Source of the DNA: Brachypterus glaber
Taxonomy: Eukaryota; Arthropoda; Insecta; Coleoptera; Kateretidae
Length of the DNA: 64,000 nucleotides
Direction: 5' to 3'
NCBI GenBank assembly: GCA_958510825.1
Contig: OY294044.1
Coordinates: 42,931,550-42,995,549 of the forward strand
Part shown: piece by piece, positions 1 to 10,259 of the stretch
Layout: each line of letters begins with the position of its first letter
Numbering within the stretch: position 1 is the stretch's first letter
Program-made: the position numbers and the translations under genes
Notes under the pieces: model-generated
The model's database searches: none
What the model was told of the DNA's origin: nothing
What the model saw: the letters and a program-made list of their open reading frames with translations, nothing else

Positions 1-1036
1 CTATTATCCAAAAAATACAAAGAACATAAAAGTTTGGAAAATAAATACAGCATATCAAAAACATAAATATTTTTGAAAAATGTTAGTTTTTTTTTTAATT
101 TAATTAAAAAATGTTTAATTTTTTAATTTATTTTTAAAAATGTTTTAATTTAATAAATTAAATTTTTATTTTGTTTTTAATTTTATATCTTTGCATTTTT
201 GATAGGCTGACGTCCAAGGATCTACCGTTTAGCTTTTATACCCTTAAAAATATGTAACATTTTCAGGCTCGATGCAGCCGGTGCACCGCGGTGTTAACTT
301 TGAGCTATCGACCTGACATTTGGTACACAAAATTTTTATACAATTTGAAACAAATTTAGGAGGCATCCCACAAACATCTATTTTTTAAGGATCACCCTAA
401 TGCACCAACAATTAATCAATACTATAATTTATTTAGGGGTAAAGATCATATAGGTACAATTATATTGTTTACAGTGAAAACCTATTTACTTTGAAAACAT
501 TTATTGAATTATCAATAAAGTAAGATTGGATAAATATTTGTTCGAAATATAACAATGCCTATATTTGTTTTTATATCGAGTTTTAATTATTTACCATGTT
601 TATTGATAATAATTCAAAACAAACTAAATATAACAATACAATATAACAGTTTACTTTAATTTTTCAAATCAAATAACACAAAAAATTATTATTTTACAAA
701 GCACGAGCTACACTATTTACCTATAGTAAACTATACACTGAAAAGAAATATGTAGGAACAGTTATTGTAAAATTTACAATAATGCCTATGTTTGTTTTTA
801 CATCTATTTTATTTCTTTTACCAGGTTTTTTAATAATAATTAAAAATAAACTAAACAGCGCTACTAGTCGTATACACAGTTTAGCATTGTTGTGTACAGA
901 ATGGTATCTTATTTGACATTTATTTAGTAAAACCTACCATGATAGTTACGACAAACCAACATAGACTTATTTCTTGATTGTTGTAAGTGCGCATCCAGAT
1001 AGCCTATATTGACATTGGTAATAAACGTCCCTAAAA
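1..1036. other. AT-rich spacer, no gene
   Basis: No convincing coding sequence, RNA gene or terminal-inverted-repeat element is visible. The stretch holds poly-A/T runs and a diverged internal duplication: the block around 550-640 (…AATGCCTATATTTG…) resembles the block around 780-870 (…AATGCCTATGTTTG…). Part of it recurs near 3.2-3.4 kb and is listed separately. Confidence 0.6.
562..690 (+). repeat. Dispersed repeat, copy 1 (partner at 3238-3361)
   Basis: About 125 bases read almost the same as 3238-3361 in the same orientation. Shared landmarks in order are GTTTTAATTATTTACCATG, AATATAACAGTT and AAATCAAATAACACAA. No terminal inverted repeats or target duplications were seen, so the element type is unknown. 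It is probably an old fragment. Confidence 0.6.
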
Positions 1037-1173
1037 TATTAACTAAAATATGGACATTAATTAAACATGCACACACAAAAACAAGTATCAGTTCCCCCAA
1101 CTATATATATTAACTAAAATATGGACATTAATTAAACATGCACACACAAAAACAAGTATCAGTTCCCCCAACT
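1037..1173 (+). repeat. 71-bp perfect tandem duplication
   Basis: A unit starting TATTAACTAAAATATGG and ending CAGTTCCCCCAACT occurs twice with a 71-base period (1037-1102 and 1108-1173), joined by an ATATA spacer. The two copies look identical, so the duplication is recent or is an assembly duplication. Confidence 0.9.
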
Positions 1174-1178
1174 TTCAC

Positions 1179-1313
1179 CACTTTTTTGAGGTTAGCAACG
1201 AAATGCGACCTGACCGAGTCAAACCAACCCCAGATTGGAATTCAGTGACCCCAAAAACTTATAGAAATGTTTGTCTCGTCTGGGAAAACAGATCTTTTTT
1301 TTGTGAGCTTGTG
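1179..1313 (+). repeat. Single module of the 15.8-17.1 kb fold-back family
   Basis: This segment matches the module repeated inside the element at 15784-17088. Landmarks in order are TTTTTTGAGGTTAG, CGAAATGCGACCTGACCGAG, a GACCCCAAAAAC block, TATAGAAATGTTTGT and CTCGTCTGG. Only one module is present and no flanking inverted repeat was found, so it is a truncated or excised copy. Confidence 0.75.
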
Positions 1314-2274
1314 TAATTAATGCTCCTAAACATTTTGAATTTTAATAAATATTTTGGGATCAACTTACCTAGCAGCTATGCCGAAGTGCGCAGATTTAAA
1401 AGTCAAAAATTTTGACATTGTTTTATTTGTATTACCTATTTATAATTATTTATAAGACAAAATAATGAATTTAGAAAAAGGCCGAAAACACAGAAGCGGA
1501 GTTTAAAAAATAGTATTTTACAGGTCGACTCGTAAAATAGTACTTTTCCGAGACCATCTATAGGTGGACGAAAAGTACCATTTTTTGGGAGACCTGTATA
1601 CTATTTTATTCGTAACTGTTTTTGTTTAAAAATAAAGACTATTTTTTTTGAAACCTATATGTTTGAATTCAAATTAAGAAAATAATACTATAATACTTAG
1701 TTTTTTAGTTCTTTTCATATATACCACAAATATTTTTTCCTGCATTCATAAGAAAAGCAGAATCATATAAAACTGAAGTTCCACATACGTTTAACCCAAA
1801 TAAACAACCACAAAAAACATTTGTTGATAGTTCACAAGGCACCGTTTATAACATTTATTAACCTTCTCAGTCTCAAAAGTGAAAAACATTGACTAAAACT
1901 GTACATTTAAGTTTTTTAAACGAATGTAATAGATTATATTCGTGCTTATCATGGAAACAGCAGTTCAGCCATCTTGCTTTAAGCATTAATAATCGGTGGC
2001 GCCATCTAGCGGAAATTAATGATTTAAATGTCAATGTCAATGTCCATATATATTTTTTTAAGAGTTTATAAATTCGAAATTTTCTGTGTATTTTATTGGA
2101 AAAGTGGAAAGGAAAGTTGTAGGCATGGGAGGTTAGAAGCGAGGAATCTGTAGAAATGGATGAGGTGCGAGGAACTAAGTTGAAGGATAAAAATTGTTTA
2201 AACGTTGTTAGCTGTAGAAGAATCAAGAAATATTTTATTTACTTCCCACACTTTATTTATACATGTAATGTATA
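1314..2274. other. Spacer with a small hairpin, no gene
   Basis: No coding sequence can be supported; the open frames at 1873-2226 (minus) and 1889-2071 (plus) have no recognisable domain and overlap on opposite strands. A short inverted repeat sits at about 1505-1610, where AAATAGTATTTTACAGGTC pairs with GACCTGTATACTATTTTA. A CTCF-like site at 1999-2012 is listed separately. Confidence 0.5.
1999..2012 (-). promoter_or_regulatory. CTCF-like motif
   Basis: The plus strand reads GCGCCATCTAGCGG. Its complement, CCGCTAGATGGCGC, fits the CTCF core CCASYAGRKGGCRS at 13 of 14 positions. The core AGATGGCGC is also the insect CTCF core. A single match in 64 kb can occur by chance or be carried by a transposon, and occupancy is unknown. 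Confidence 0.35.
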
Positions 2275-2702
2275 TACATGGTGATTCAAAGAGTTTTTTT
2301 ATTTGGTTGCGCTGTAGAAAATTTGGTTGGAGGGGTAGAAATGTGGGGTCGGTCTTAAACGATAGTTTGGTTCAGGTAAATTTAGCAAAGACTATTTAGT
2401 CACCATACAGGGCTACACGGTAGAGGAGGGCTCGTTTTGTGTGCGCGAATATTACCGCAACAATTCCGCCACTATTTCGCTCAGTAGATTTCGACAGCAT
2501 TTCAATTTTCACATTTAGCGGAATTGTTGTTGCAGTTATATTTGCTCACACAAAACGATCGCTCCTCTGCCGTGTAGCGCTGCATGGTGACTAATTTTTC
2601 CTGAACCAAACTATCGTTTAAGACCGACCTCACCTTTCTACCCCTCCTACCAAATTTTCTACAGCGCAACCAAATAAAAAAAACTCTTTGGACCACCCTG
2701 TA
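2275..2702. mobile_element. Fold-back MITE, 428 bp, mariner-like ends
   Basis: The element is a nearly complete palindrome. The left arm begins TACATGGTGATTCAAAG and the right arm ends CTTTGGACCACCCTGTA, the complement of TACAGGGTGGTCCAAAG. The arms are about 200 bp each, with their centre near 2490. Ends of the TACAGGGTG type are common in Tc1/mariner-derived MITEs. The TA target duplication is not clean here. The similar short open frames at 2205-2399 (plus) and 2502-2696 (minus) are mirror images caused by the palindrome, not genes. Confidence 0.85.
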
Positions 2703-2730
2703 TTACATAAATAGTTCTCCGCATGACACA

Positions 2731-2850
2731 AAGTCTCCGACGAAAGGGGAAGGAGTCATGCGCTCTATCTTCTTTTCATCAATAAGGCTTGCGTGCCTGC
2801 AACGGGCCTCTCACTTGCACACACATTCCAAACATATTTCCCGCAGCCAC
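2731..2850 (+). repeat. GC-richer dispersed repeat (partner at 23001-23120)
   Basis: This region resembles 23001-23120 in the same orientation. Shared blocks include CCGACGAAAGGGG, a GCTCTNTCTTCTTT block, ACACACATTCC and ACATATTTYCC. Both copies are followed, at different distances, by an AATAAAC motif, which could fit an LTR fragment. No TG…CA ends or duplications were found, so the class is unknown. Confidence 0.55.
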
Positions 2851-3237
2851 AGATCCGTCAAAGTATACAGTTGAGAATAAACAGATTTCCGCGATGAGAT
2901 CCAAAACTCTGTAATTTATGGATTATAAGGACTCAGAATCTGATAGTTACTATGCATATCTTGTCTGATAGTTACTGTGATAGTTGCTATGTTACTATAA
3001 TTAAATAAATTATATGACATATTATTGAAAAACTGCCAAATACAGTTACCCCCTGAGTGCGAAGCACGCAGTGTAAGTAAACATAAACTAACTTTTTTTA
3101 TTCGTTGTTGTACATCGGTTTTTTGCAGGTTTGGTATATTTGATGCTAATGGGGGGCGTAGCCCAGGTAGAATACATTTCTGACGTAAAACGTACGTTTA
3201 AAACTCTAAAATGACTGTGTTCGAATAGCTCTTGATA

Positions 3238-3361
3238 CATTGTTTTTATATCAAGTTTTAATTATTTACCATGTTTATTAATAAATAAGTATAAAGTCAA
3301 TGCCAATATAACAGTTAACTTTTTTTTTAATCAAATAACACAACAAACGATTATTCTATTA
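3238..3361 (+). repeat. Dispersed repeat, copy 2 (partner at 562-690)
   Basis: Diverged direct copy of 562-690. It stops exactly where the fold-back element at 3363 begins, which suggests that the element inserted into this older repeat. Confidence 0.6.
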
Positions 3362-3934
3362 AGGGGCTAGTTTCGTTTAGAGGAAAGCAGTTAAAAAAAA
3401 GAAAAAAGTTTTTTTGCCCTTTAGACCCTCCTGATTTCTTGCTGAAATGAATATTTTTGGTCGTTTTGTTGGTAAAATCAAGCTTGCGAAATCTGTTATC
3501 GCTGCAAACAAAACACTAACTAGCTATTTTTATGCTCCTGAATACGACAGTATTATTTATTTTGTGCTGAATTAAGAGATTTTTTCCTATGACCTTGACC
3601 TTTTTTTTTTCAAAAATGCCCATGATACCACCAGGGAAATCTTTTATTAGTACAAATAACTTTTTTTCTGACTACTCTTGACATCCCAAGTATGATCATA
3701 ATATTCATTTTGTGCGTATATGCACCGTTTTTTTTTTGCTCTTTTTAGTAGTAAAATTAAGCTTTTTTTCAAAATTTCTATGATACCACCAGGGGAATTT
3801 GCATCAGTACAAACCAAAGTCACATTAAAATTAAAAAAAAAAAACAAAAACACCAAACAGGCACTAAACCAACGTAAACCAACGTTTACATAAACCAACA
3901 CCCCCTTTCATACCAGTATGTGAAAAAAATATAT

Positions 3935-4022
3935 TCAAGGCCATGAAAAATATATTTTTCATGGCCATGAAAAAATATTTTTAAGGCCGTGAAAAAAATA
4001 TTTTCAGGACCGTAAAAAAAAT
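3935..4022 (+). repeat. ~28-bp degenerate tandem repeat
   Basis: About three to four units of the type AAGGCCATGAAAAATATTTTT, with GGCCATG, GGCCGTG and GGACCGT variants, lie in the centre of the fold-back element just before the SINE. Confidence 0.7.
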
Positions 4023-4091
4023 GGTGCATTTCCGGACAAAAAAAAATATTAGTAATATTTTTTTAATATTATTACCATTATATGGGAGGCA

Positions 4092-4102
4092 TAGCGTAGT
4101 GG
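4092..4102 (+). promoter_or_regulatory. Pol III A box of the SINE
   Basis: TAGCGTAGTGG fits the tRNA A-box consensus TRGYNNARNNG at every defined position, nine bases after the start of the SINE, as in tRNA genes. Confidence 0.85.
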
Positions 4103-4135
4103 CTAGCGCGTATGCATAGCAAGTCTACTATCGTG

Positions 4136-4146
4136 AGTTCGATTCT
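4136..4146 (+). promoter_or_regulatory. Pol III B box of the SINE
   Basis: AGTTCGATTCT fits the B-box consensus GGTTCGANNCC with changes only at the outer positions. It lies 44 bases after the A box. Confidence 0.85.
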
Positions 4147-4875
4147 CACTGGCGCCGATTTGCCTTTTTCAGTTAATTAATAATTGAAATTTGGCGAAGG
4201 CGATAAGTGAAACGGATACTCCCTAGAAACTGGTTCGAAAGTCAGTATAAGCCGGTGGTTCCCTCTACTACTAGCCCACACAAGTCCTGGACTTAGGGGA
4301 TGCTTAATTAAGTAGAATAGTACGAGGTTAAACAAACAAACAAACAAACAAACAATATTCAGGAAATCAAGACTAGTCAGAAAAAAAAACTATTTTTATT
4401 CATAACAGATTTCTCAAGCTTAATTTTACTACAAAACGGTGCATATCCGCACATATTATTATCATACATGGAGTATCAAGAGTAGTCAGAAAAAAAGTTA
4501 TTTGTACTGATAACCGATTTGAAATCTGAGATTTCCCTGGTGGTATCATGGGTATTTTTGAAAAAAAAAAGTCAAGGTCAAATGAAATAAACGGCTTAAT
4601 TGCGCACAAAATGAACGCTACTATAGTACTCAGAAGTAAAAATATAGTTAGTTAGTTTTTTATTTGCATGAATAACAGATTTCCCAAGCTTTATTTGGTC
4701 AGTTAAAAAACAAAAAGTTTAAGGTCATAGAAAAAAAAGTGCATTTCTTCAAAAAATAAATATTATTTTCGAACTCAGGGCATTTTGTTACAAAATTTTT
4801 GTATAGTTAAAAAAAGAGTTTGTAAGGATAGAAGATTTTCTCTAAACGAAACTTGAGCCCTATACTAAAATCTAT

Positions 4876-4912
4876 ACTACTCTAACGTCACAGCGCGTAA
4901 ACTAAATAGCCA
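4876..4912 (-). repeat. Fragment of the 39.5-kb MITE family
   Basis: AACGTCACAGCGCGTAAAC followed by TAAATAGC matches the complement of the right arm of the MITE at 39504-39734 with one visible mismatch. It is a relic of the same family. Confidence 0.6.
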
Positions 4913-5056
4913 AGTGTCCGGCACTTACCTAAGGGGGACACCTAGACACAAGACTACTATTCTTAATTTTATAGAGTGATTCCATGAAAAATGACTTTTT
5001 GAATTTTCACACATATAAATGTCAAAAATATTATTAATAAAATAGGATTTTAACTC

Positions 5057-5228
5057 CTTGGTGTGAGAAAAACGTAATGCGCTACTCGTAGGTAAGTTTT
5101 TTTTTCTGTCTTCGGTCGTGTTTATGGACCTCAGCTCCGCTTCGGTCCACAAAATACCACCTCACACAGAAAAATCCACTTACCTCTAATAGGAGCGCAA
5201 ATAACAATTTCAGGTTTTTCACTATTTT
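5057..5228. repeat. Hairpin element with CpG-rich core
   Basis: Inverted arms include GCGCTACTCGTAGGTAAGT on the left and ACTTACCTCTAATAGGAGCGC-type sequence on the right. The loop contains a small CpG-rich stem (GGACCTCAGCTCCGCTTCGGTCC-type, about 5126-5150). It could be a short MITE; the ends are approximate. Confidence 0.5.
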
Positions 5229-5479
5229 TTTCTTAATCTACGTTGCAAAAAATGGCACTATGTAAAAAAACAGAATTTTGTCACTTTTTTTTTCTGGGAC
5301 CACTGTGCTTTGCTCAGACATCAAAGCATCATTATTTTTATAACTTAGGTTGGTACCATAGCACTTTATATAAATTCATATTACTTTAATACAAACGAGT
5401 ATAAGCTTAATAATTGTTAAACTCGTTCCCGTTTCCCGAGCACAATTGTGCTATAAGTTAACTTATAGGATAATAGAAT

Positions 5480-7060
5480 AATTGAGGAGGGGACTTTCAA
5501 AACGCAGTTTTTGACATTTTTTAAAAAATTGAGATAATGATGGTGTTTACACTGTTAATGCATATTCGATCTATTGATCCAAAAAAAAAAATTTTAAAAA
5601 TTGTTATTTCATATTAAAAATTTAGTTAGAAAACCACGTGGAAAAACAAAACGCAGTTTTTGAACCAAAGCTTGACTTTCAAAACGCAGTTTTTAATTAA
5701 TTATACTAGTCAATATAGATTTCAACTGCTACTAAATTCCTCAGTCAAAAAAAGTATGTATTCCTATAGATTTTGGGATGGAAAATTCAATAAAAAAAAG
5801 TCGATTTTCGAGTTTCGGAAGTCCCTTAAACGGCCCTTAAAACACCCTAAAAACTCGTTTTTGCCCTATAACTTTTGATTGCAACCTACTACAAACAAAA
5901 ACTGCACAGAAAATGAAAGAGCACAATAAATGCAATAAAATTGCTTAATATTTTTTCCGTTAATTTCTATTGGTTGGAAGATATAACGCATTTAAAGTCG
6001 TAACTCACTCGTTGTTAAAACATTTTAGGACTGGCTGCCATTTGAACACCCTTTTATATATCGGCTTAATATCTTTCAAAATATCTTAAATATATCTAAG
6101 GATGATTTATGCAAAATTTCAGCTTAATCTGATTAGGGTTTACGAAACCCCTATACGCCCTCTCTTATTTATATACGCCCCAGTTTTTAAGGGACTAAGA
6201 TCACCAAAACGTTTAAAATTTGTAGTATTAAGGTTTTTGGGTCAAGAAACACTATGGAATAAAGTCTACCACTCAAAGAGACAAAAAATAAAATTACATT
6301 AAATTATATAGCAATTTTCAAATTTTACTATATTTTTTTTATTTCCCCATTGCCCCCCTTGCCGCAACCCAATGTTCACCAAAAACAATTCCGAGAGAGA
6401 ACTTTTGGTAAAATACCTGTATGCCGAATTTCAAGTCTCTAGCTTAAAGCGTTCTTAAGTTATCGTGCCCACAAGATTTCCCAGACAGACCGATCGACCG
6501 ACCGAACGACCGACCGATCGACAATTTTTTTTCTTTGCTTGAAATGGATTTATATCGACATAAAACTTCATAAAACGCAAAAATTTTGAATAATTTTAAA
6601 ATGGGAAAGCAAAATAGGCTTGGCTTGGGTCTATTTATAAGTTACGTAACACTCTGGAGAGAGACCCCCTCTCCCCCTAGTGTCATGTAGTGTGTTGAGT
6701 TAAATTAAGCCCTGGTATACTATTTGTATCTATACTTCCCTAAAAAATATTAAAAAATCAATATCACAAGAGATTCTATTAATAATATTCATATTCATTT
6801 AAATGCTGGACTATCAAAACGCAGTTTTTATTCTTTGACTTTCAAAACGCAGTTTTTGATTTTTTTAATATGCAATTTTTTTAATAATTAGTGAAACTGA
6901 TTTAATTCGCCAATGTAATTTAACTATTCTCTCTAAAATAAATAATAACAGATGTTCATTGGTACTATAAAAGCTTTTATAGTTCCTAAATTAATACTTG
7001 GTTGATATCTCGAAATGTGTTATTGTCAAAAACTGCGTTTTGAAAGTCACCTCCACAATT
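5480..7060. mobile_element. TIR element with iterated AACGCAG motif, copy 1 (1.58 kb)
   Basis: The ends are inverted: AATTGAGGAGGGGACTTTC on the left and GAAAGTCACCTCCACAATT on the right. The 14-base motif AAAACGCAGTTTTT occurs at 5499, 5648, 5681, 6816 and 6844 in one orientation and at 7028 in the other. It is thus concentrated in the first about 220 and last about 250 bases, as expected for subterminal transposase-binding sites. The middle includes a dispersed module (about 6315-6620) shared with 31.8 and 60.1 kb. No transposase frame is present, so the element is non-autonomous. A longer copy lies at 59051-60962. The AATT at both ends of both copies may be part of the TIR or a target-site preference. 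Confidence 0.88.
6315..6625 (+). repeat. Dispersed module with GTTATCGTG block and GAC-rich tract
   Basis: Landmarks in order are CCAATGTTCACCAAAAACAAT, TTTCAAGTCTCTAGCTTAAAG, GTTATCGTGCCCACAAGAT, a GACAGACCGATCGACCGACC-type tract and TATCGACATAAAAC. The same order recurs at 59838-60445 and, inverted, at 31817-32262. It lies inside the TIR element and may be part of it or an older nested insertion. No coding function is suggested. Confidence 0.75.
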
Positions 7061-8317
7061 GTTATAGATTTATTCTGATAAACAATAAATTACTTACTTA
7101 CTTATAGAATAACAGAAGATAGTGGTCATTTATCCGGTAGGAAAGACCCAAAAACTAATTTGAAATTCGAAGATTATAATCTTCCTCTTTATTTATTGAT
7201 TATAAAACATTATAACAATTATTTAAACATTATATCAATTAAACATTCTATCCAAAGCGTAATTCCTCGAAGTAAATATCATATCGATGGTCCAATTCTA
7301 ATATGGCGTACCTATCCCAAAAAGTTTTTGAAAAATATTTTTTTCGAGCCATTAGGTTTATAAACCAACTTGCGCATGATGTGGAAATATATGGTAAGCC
7401 TCAGCCTCTCAAATCACTTAAATTTTATTTTTTTTTTTGCAATACTCTGTATCACAATCAGGTGATTCTTTGACTATAACATACATAATAACATATAATT
7501 AAAATTAAGGAAGTAACGTTTTGATTTGTTTATAAATTTTTCGAAAATAGTTTTTAAAAATTTATTCTGCAGTACATAAAAGTTACTAAAATTTAGTACC
7601 TTAAATTAAACGATTTTTTTTGTTCGCCCTGTAAAATTTGTGTGTTTGAGGAATACGCTATATTAGAATTAGACCATCAATATTTGTTTTGTTTGGTTAA
7701 TAGAATTTATTTTTTAGTGTAGGTATTCTTTGTTTACAAAACTACGGTAAATTGGATGATGTTTAATGAAAAACAAACCAAACAGAAAAAAAGTATGAAT
7801 TTTATTCCCCTACAAAATCGAAACATTTCGTTTATTTATTTCAGTTTACCTAAAAAATTTTAAATTAAGGTTATTCTCATACTCCGTGTCCCATTTATTA
7901 ATTAACAGGGACACAAAAACAATACTCAAATCTCTTGAGAAGTGCGTGATGCCTTCTTGTATTTTGAGGCGCTGTATTTTAATGCGGGGTTAGATTTATC
8001 CCTTTTCGAGGAAATTTTGGCTAAAGTTTCCTATTCTAAAAAATGGCTTTTCATCGAAAAAAGATATTGTGTTGTACTTAATTATTACTGTTTCGAACTG
8101 TTACTTAAATCTCACATAACCAGCAGTAACTCTATAAAAAATATTCCAATAAAATTTTATACAACACCAGTAAATAAAGTCTATTTTTTTGTTAAAATGT
8201 TCACTTGTTAAATGTTGATTATACTTAAATTTACTTAAATGCGTATAATAAACGTTTAATAAGCGGACACTTTAAGAAAAAAATAGTCCTTTGTGTTTAC
8301 TGGGATACTTTATTTAT
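7061..8317. other. Spacer with a weak inverted repeat, no gene
   Basis: A block at 7276-7316 (ATCGATGGTCCAATTCTAAT) reappears inverted at about 7651-7690 (ATTAGAATTAGACCATCAAT), suggesting a decayed fold-back element. The open frames at 7160-7363 and 7942-8211 are AT-rich and show no recognisable domain. Confidence 0.45.
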
Positions 8318-8486
8318 GTTACACTGACCAGTGCTGGTCTGGAAACAATATTTAGCTCAAGTTTCACACAACCCAATCTTTTTTTTCATAATTTAATTAT
8401 TAGAGAAATGATTTTCATTTGTTTATTAAAAAAAAACTTTGGTTATATGAAAGTTAATCTAAATGTTATTTCCTGACCAGTGTGAC
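8318..8486. mobile_element. Short MITE-like inverted repeat, 169 bp
   Basis: The left end GTTACACTG…GGTCTGGAAACAATATTTAG is mirrored by the right end CTAAATGTTATTTCCTGACC and CAGTGTGAC. The extra GACCAGTGCT on the left looks like a small internal duplication. No target duplication was confirmed. Confidence 0.5.
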
Positions 8487-8904
8487 GTATCTACGTAACA
8501 ACACGAACTTATGCCTCATCTTATTAATTTGGGATTTTTTTTTTTTCGAGAAATGGTAAATTTAACCCAGGATTCGGATTCAGTGCCTCAAAATACAGTG
8601 GTTGCCTGTGTCATGAAAAATCCCCAAAAAACTCCTAAAATAATATTTTTTTTGACAATTATAATTTTTGGGGGGACAAGATATTTGTTTAAAATTTAGG
8701 ACATTCTTAGCTATTTTAAAACCTTATACAACTTATATGATGGCCTATGCAACTGATTCGGTCAGATAAAGAACAGTACTATTCCAAAAACAGCCATTTT
8801 GAGATAAGATAGCAAATGTTCGCAAAATTTGTAGCTTGATTTATGTTGCTTAAGAAAAGTATCATTTACGTGAATGCTAAGGCTGCGCGATCAATATGTT
8901 TACA
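8487..8904. other. Spacer, nothing recognised
   Basis: AT-rich sequence. A short open frame at 8511-8699 has no recognisable similarity. Confidence 0.5.
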
Positions 8905-8964
8905 GCAGTCAGTTGAAGTCCAGGACAAGTTGTCCTGGACTAGTACCCTTCTTGAACTGACTGC
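8905..8964. repeat. Two-step perfect hairpin
   Basis: An inner odd-length palindrome (8917-8941, arms AGTCCAGGACAA and TTGTCCTGGACT around one G) is nested in an outer inverted pair, GCAGTCAGTT (8905-8914) and AACTGACTGC (8955-8964). Both stems are perfect. It resembles a cruciform or small RNA hairpin; no promoter was identified. Confidence 0.7.
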
Positions 8965-9030
8965 GGCAATTGACAAGTTATTTTTAAAAATCAGGAATGC
9001 CGATCTTATAAAAAAATAATCGCGACTAAG

Positions 9031-9323
9031 AATCGATTTAAAATCAAAACTAAAAAATCGATTTTTTTAATAATTTTAATAAATGTATAAAAAAAACAAT
9101 AAATATCAAAAAATACACTAATGACAAGACAAAAGACAAAGCTTAGAATCGCCGACTTTAGATATCGGCAGTGCACGTGGTGTTTGATATGCTTCGGACA
9201 AAAAGCGTGGTCGATTCTATAAGTTCGATTCAAAGGAAAAAGAATCGATAATAATAAAATATCAGAGGTATAAAAATCGATTTATTAATTGTATTAAAAG
9301 TATCGATTTTAAAAAGAATCGAT
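9031..9323. repeat. Cluster of six ATCGAT sites in A/T-rich hairpin context
   Basis: ATCGAT starts at 9032, 9057, 9244, 9276, 9302 and 9318, mostly as AATCGATT. The copies flank a less AT-rich core (about 9120-9240) on both sides, so the region reads as a loose inverted repeat. ATCGAT is the centre of the insect DRE (TATCGATA), but no full DRE is present. It may be a decayed MITE. Confidence 0.6.
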
Positions 9324-9576
9324 TAAAAATCTGCATTACTGTTCCAAATAAGGAAAACGACAAATGCTGAAGAAGATATCTGAAATATTTGTCTTTATTG
9401 CTGTATGTATGTAAGAGTATGTATACAACGTGTTATTTGCAATGTTTCTTATTATTAACTATTGTGTAAATTAAACTAAAATTTTCTAAAAAAAAACGAA
9501 AAAAAAATTTAGTTAAAGAACAGTACTGCAAAAACCACTTATGATGTTTTTATCAAGTAGGCTATGAAATCGTCCA

Positions 9577-9644
9577 TTTGTCAACAATGTAAAAAATAAA
9601 AATCAAAAAATTTGTCAACAATGTAAAAAATAAAAATCAAAAAT
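9577..9644 (+). repeat. 34-bp tandem duplication
   Basis: The unit TTTGTCAACAATGT followed by AAAAAATAAAAATCAAAAAA occurs twice in a row with a 34-base period and one trailing partial unit. Confidence 0.85.
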
Positions 9645-9970
9645 ATTGTCATTTAAATTAAAGGTTTACAAAAACCGGCTGATTTTTTAATTAACTGTCA
9701 AACATTTTTAAAAAATTACATTTAATTATTTTTTAAACATTTTGAAAAGTTATGTAAACCAATTATATCAAAAAATAATAAGAAAAAAAAACTTAAAAGG
9801 CACAAAAGAATAAACTGATAATATACAAGCAAAGACGGTAAGAAAAGCAGAAGAAAATAGAAAGAAATAAAATTAATGAAACTAGAAGAATAGAGAATAA
9901 ACAAATTGAAATATGCAATAGAAAAATGTTTATTTTGCCTACAACCTTATATTTAGACTGCAATATAATA

Positions 9971-9974
9971 AAAG
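9971..9974 (+). repeat. 4-bp target duplication, left
   Basis: AAAG directly precedes the TGTAACG start of the LTR-like element; the same four bases follow its end at 12126-12129. Confidence 0.8.
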
Positions 9975-10161
9975 TGTAACGATATAAATCGTCACTTTGT
10001 AATATAGCAAGGGTTAATTAAACTATTCGTTTACTTACGTTATAATTTATGTTTATTTTGTATATAAATAGTTACGTACGTACAGAACTATTTTGTATCT
10101 GGGACTATTTTGTAGCAGGAACTGAATTCTAACCATATGAGTCTCTATTCCATAGTTCTAC

Positions 10162-10259
10162 CTGAAAATAACATAAAGAAAACATAATTAGAATATGATT
10201 TTTAATAATAAAGAATCATATGACTTATTTCTCTATAGTGCATTTGTCTATGGACTTAC
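10162..10259 (-). other. 98-nt intron-like segment in LTR-like copy 1
   Basis: On the minus strand the segment opens CAG|GTAAGTCC and closes TTATTTTCAG|G, a strong donor and acceptor with a short pyrimidine-rich end. It has the same length and both sites in copy 2 (38688-38785). This could be a 5'-UTR or LTR-transcript intron; no coding exon is visible. Confidence 0.5.

Larger units (their letters stand above)
4084..4354 (+). mobile_element. tRNA-derived SINE, copy 1
   Basis: A 271-base element with a tRNA-like head carrying both pol III promoter boxes, a unique body beginning near GCGCCGATTTGCC, and an (AAAC)n tail of about six units. The same body occurs at 56066-56330, which fixes both ends. 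The A-box to B-box distance, 44 bases between starts, is that of a tRNA. SINEs of this type are transcribed by RNA polymerase III and copied by a LINE reverse transcriptase in trans. The AAAC tail differs from the ATG-repeat tail of the LINE at 61.7 kb, so that LINE is not the obvious partner. A target duplication was not found. Confidence 0.92.
3363..4861. mobile_element. 1.5-kb fold-back element hosting a SINE
   Basis: The outer ends are inverted: GGGGCTAGTTTCGTTTAGAG on the left, and CTCTAAACGAAACTTGAGCCC-type sequence on the right. The inverted arms, about 3363-3900 and 4370-4861, share blocks with opposite orientation: a GATACCACCAGGGAAAT block, a CTGACTACTCTTGA block and a TAGTAAAATTAAGCTT block. 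The centre holds a short tandem repeat (3935-4022) and an inserted SINE (4084-4354). No transposase is visible. Without the SINE the element would be about 1.2 kb. The target duplication could not be fixed. Confidence 0.8.

Noticed and set aside
1873..2226. 117-residue minus frame
   Set aside because: No recognisable domain, overlaps a plus-strand frame, and its start lies just outside a fold-back element; no support for expression.
9577..9644. Two spaced repeats reminiscent of a CRISPR start
   Set aside because: A simple 34-bp tandem duplication without spacers, in a eukaryotic repeat-rich context.
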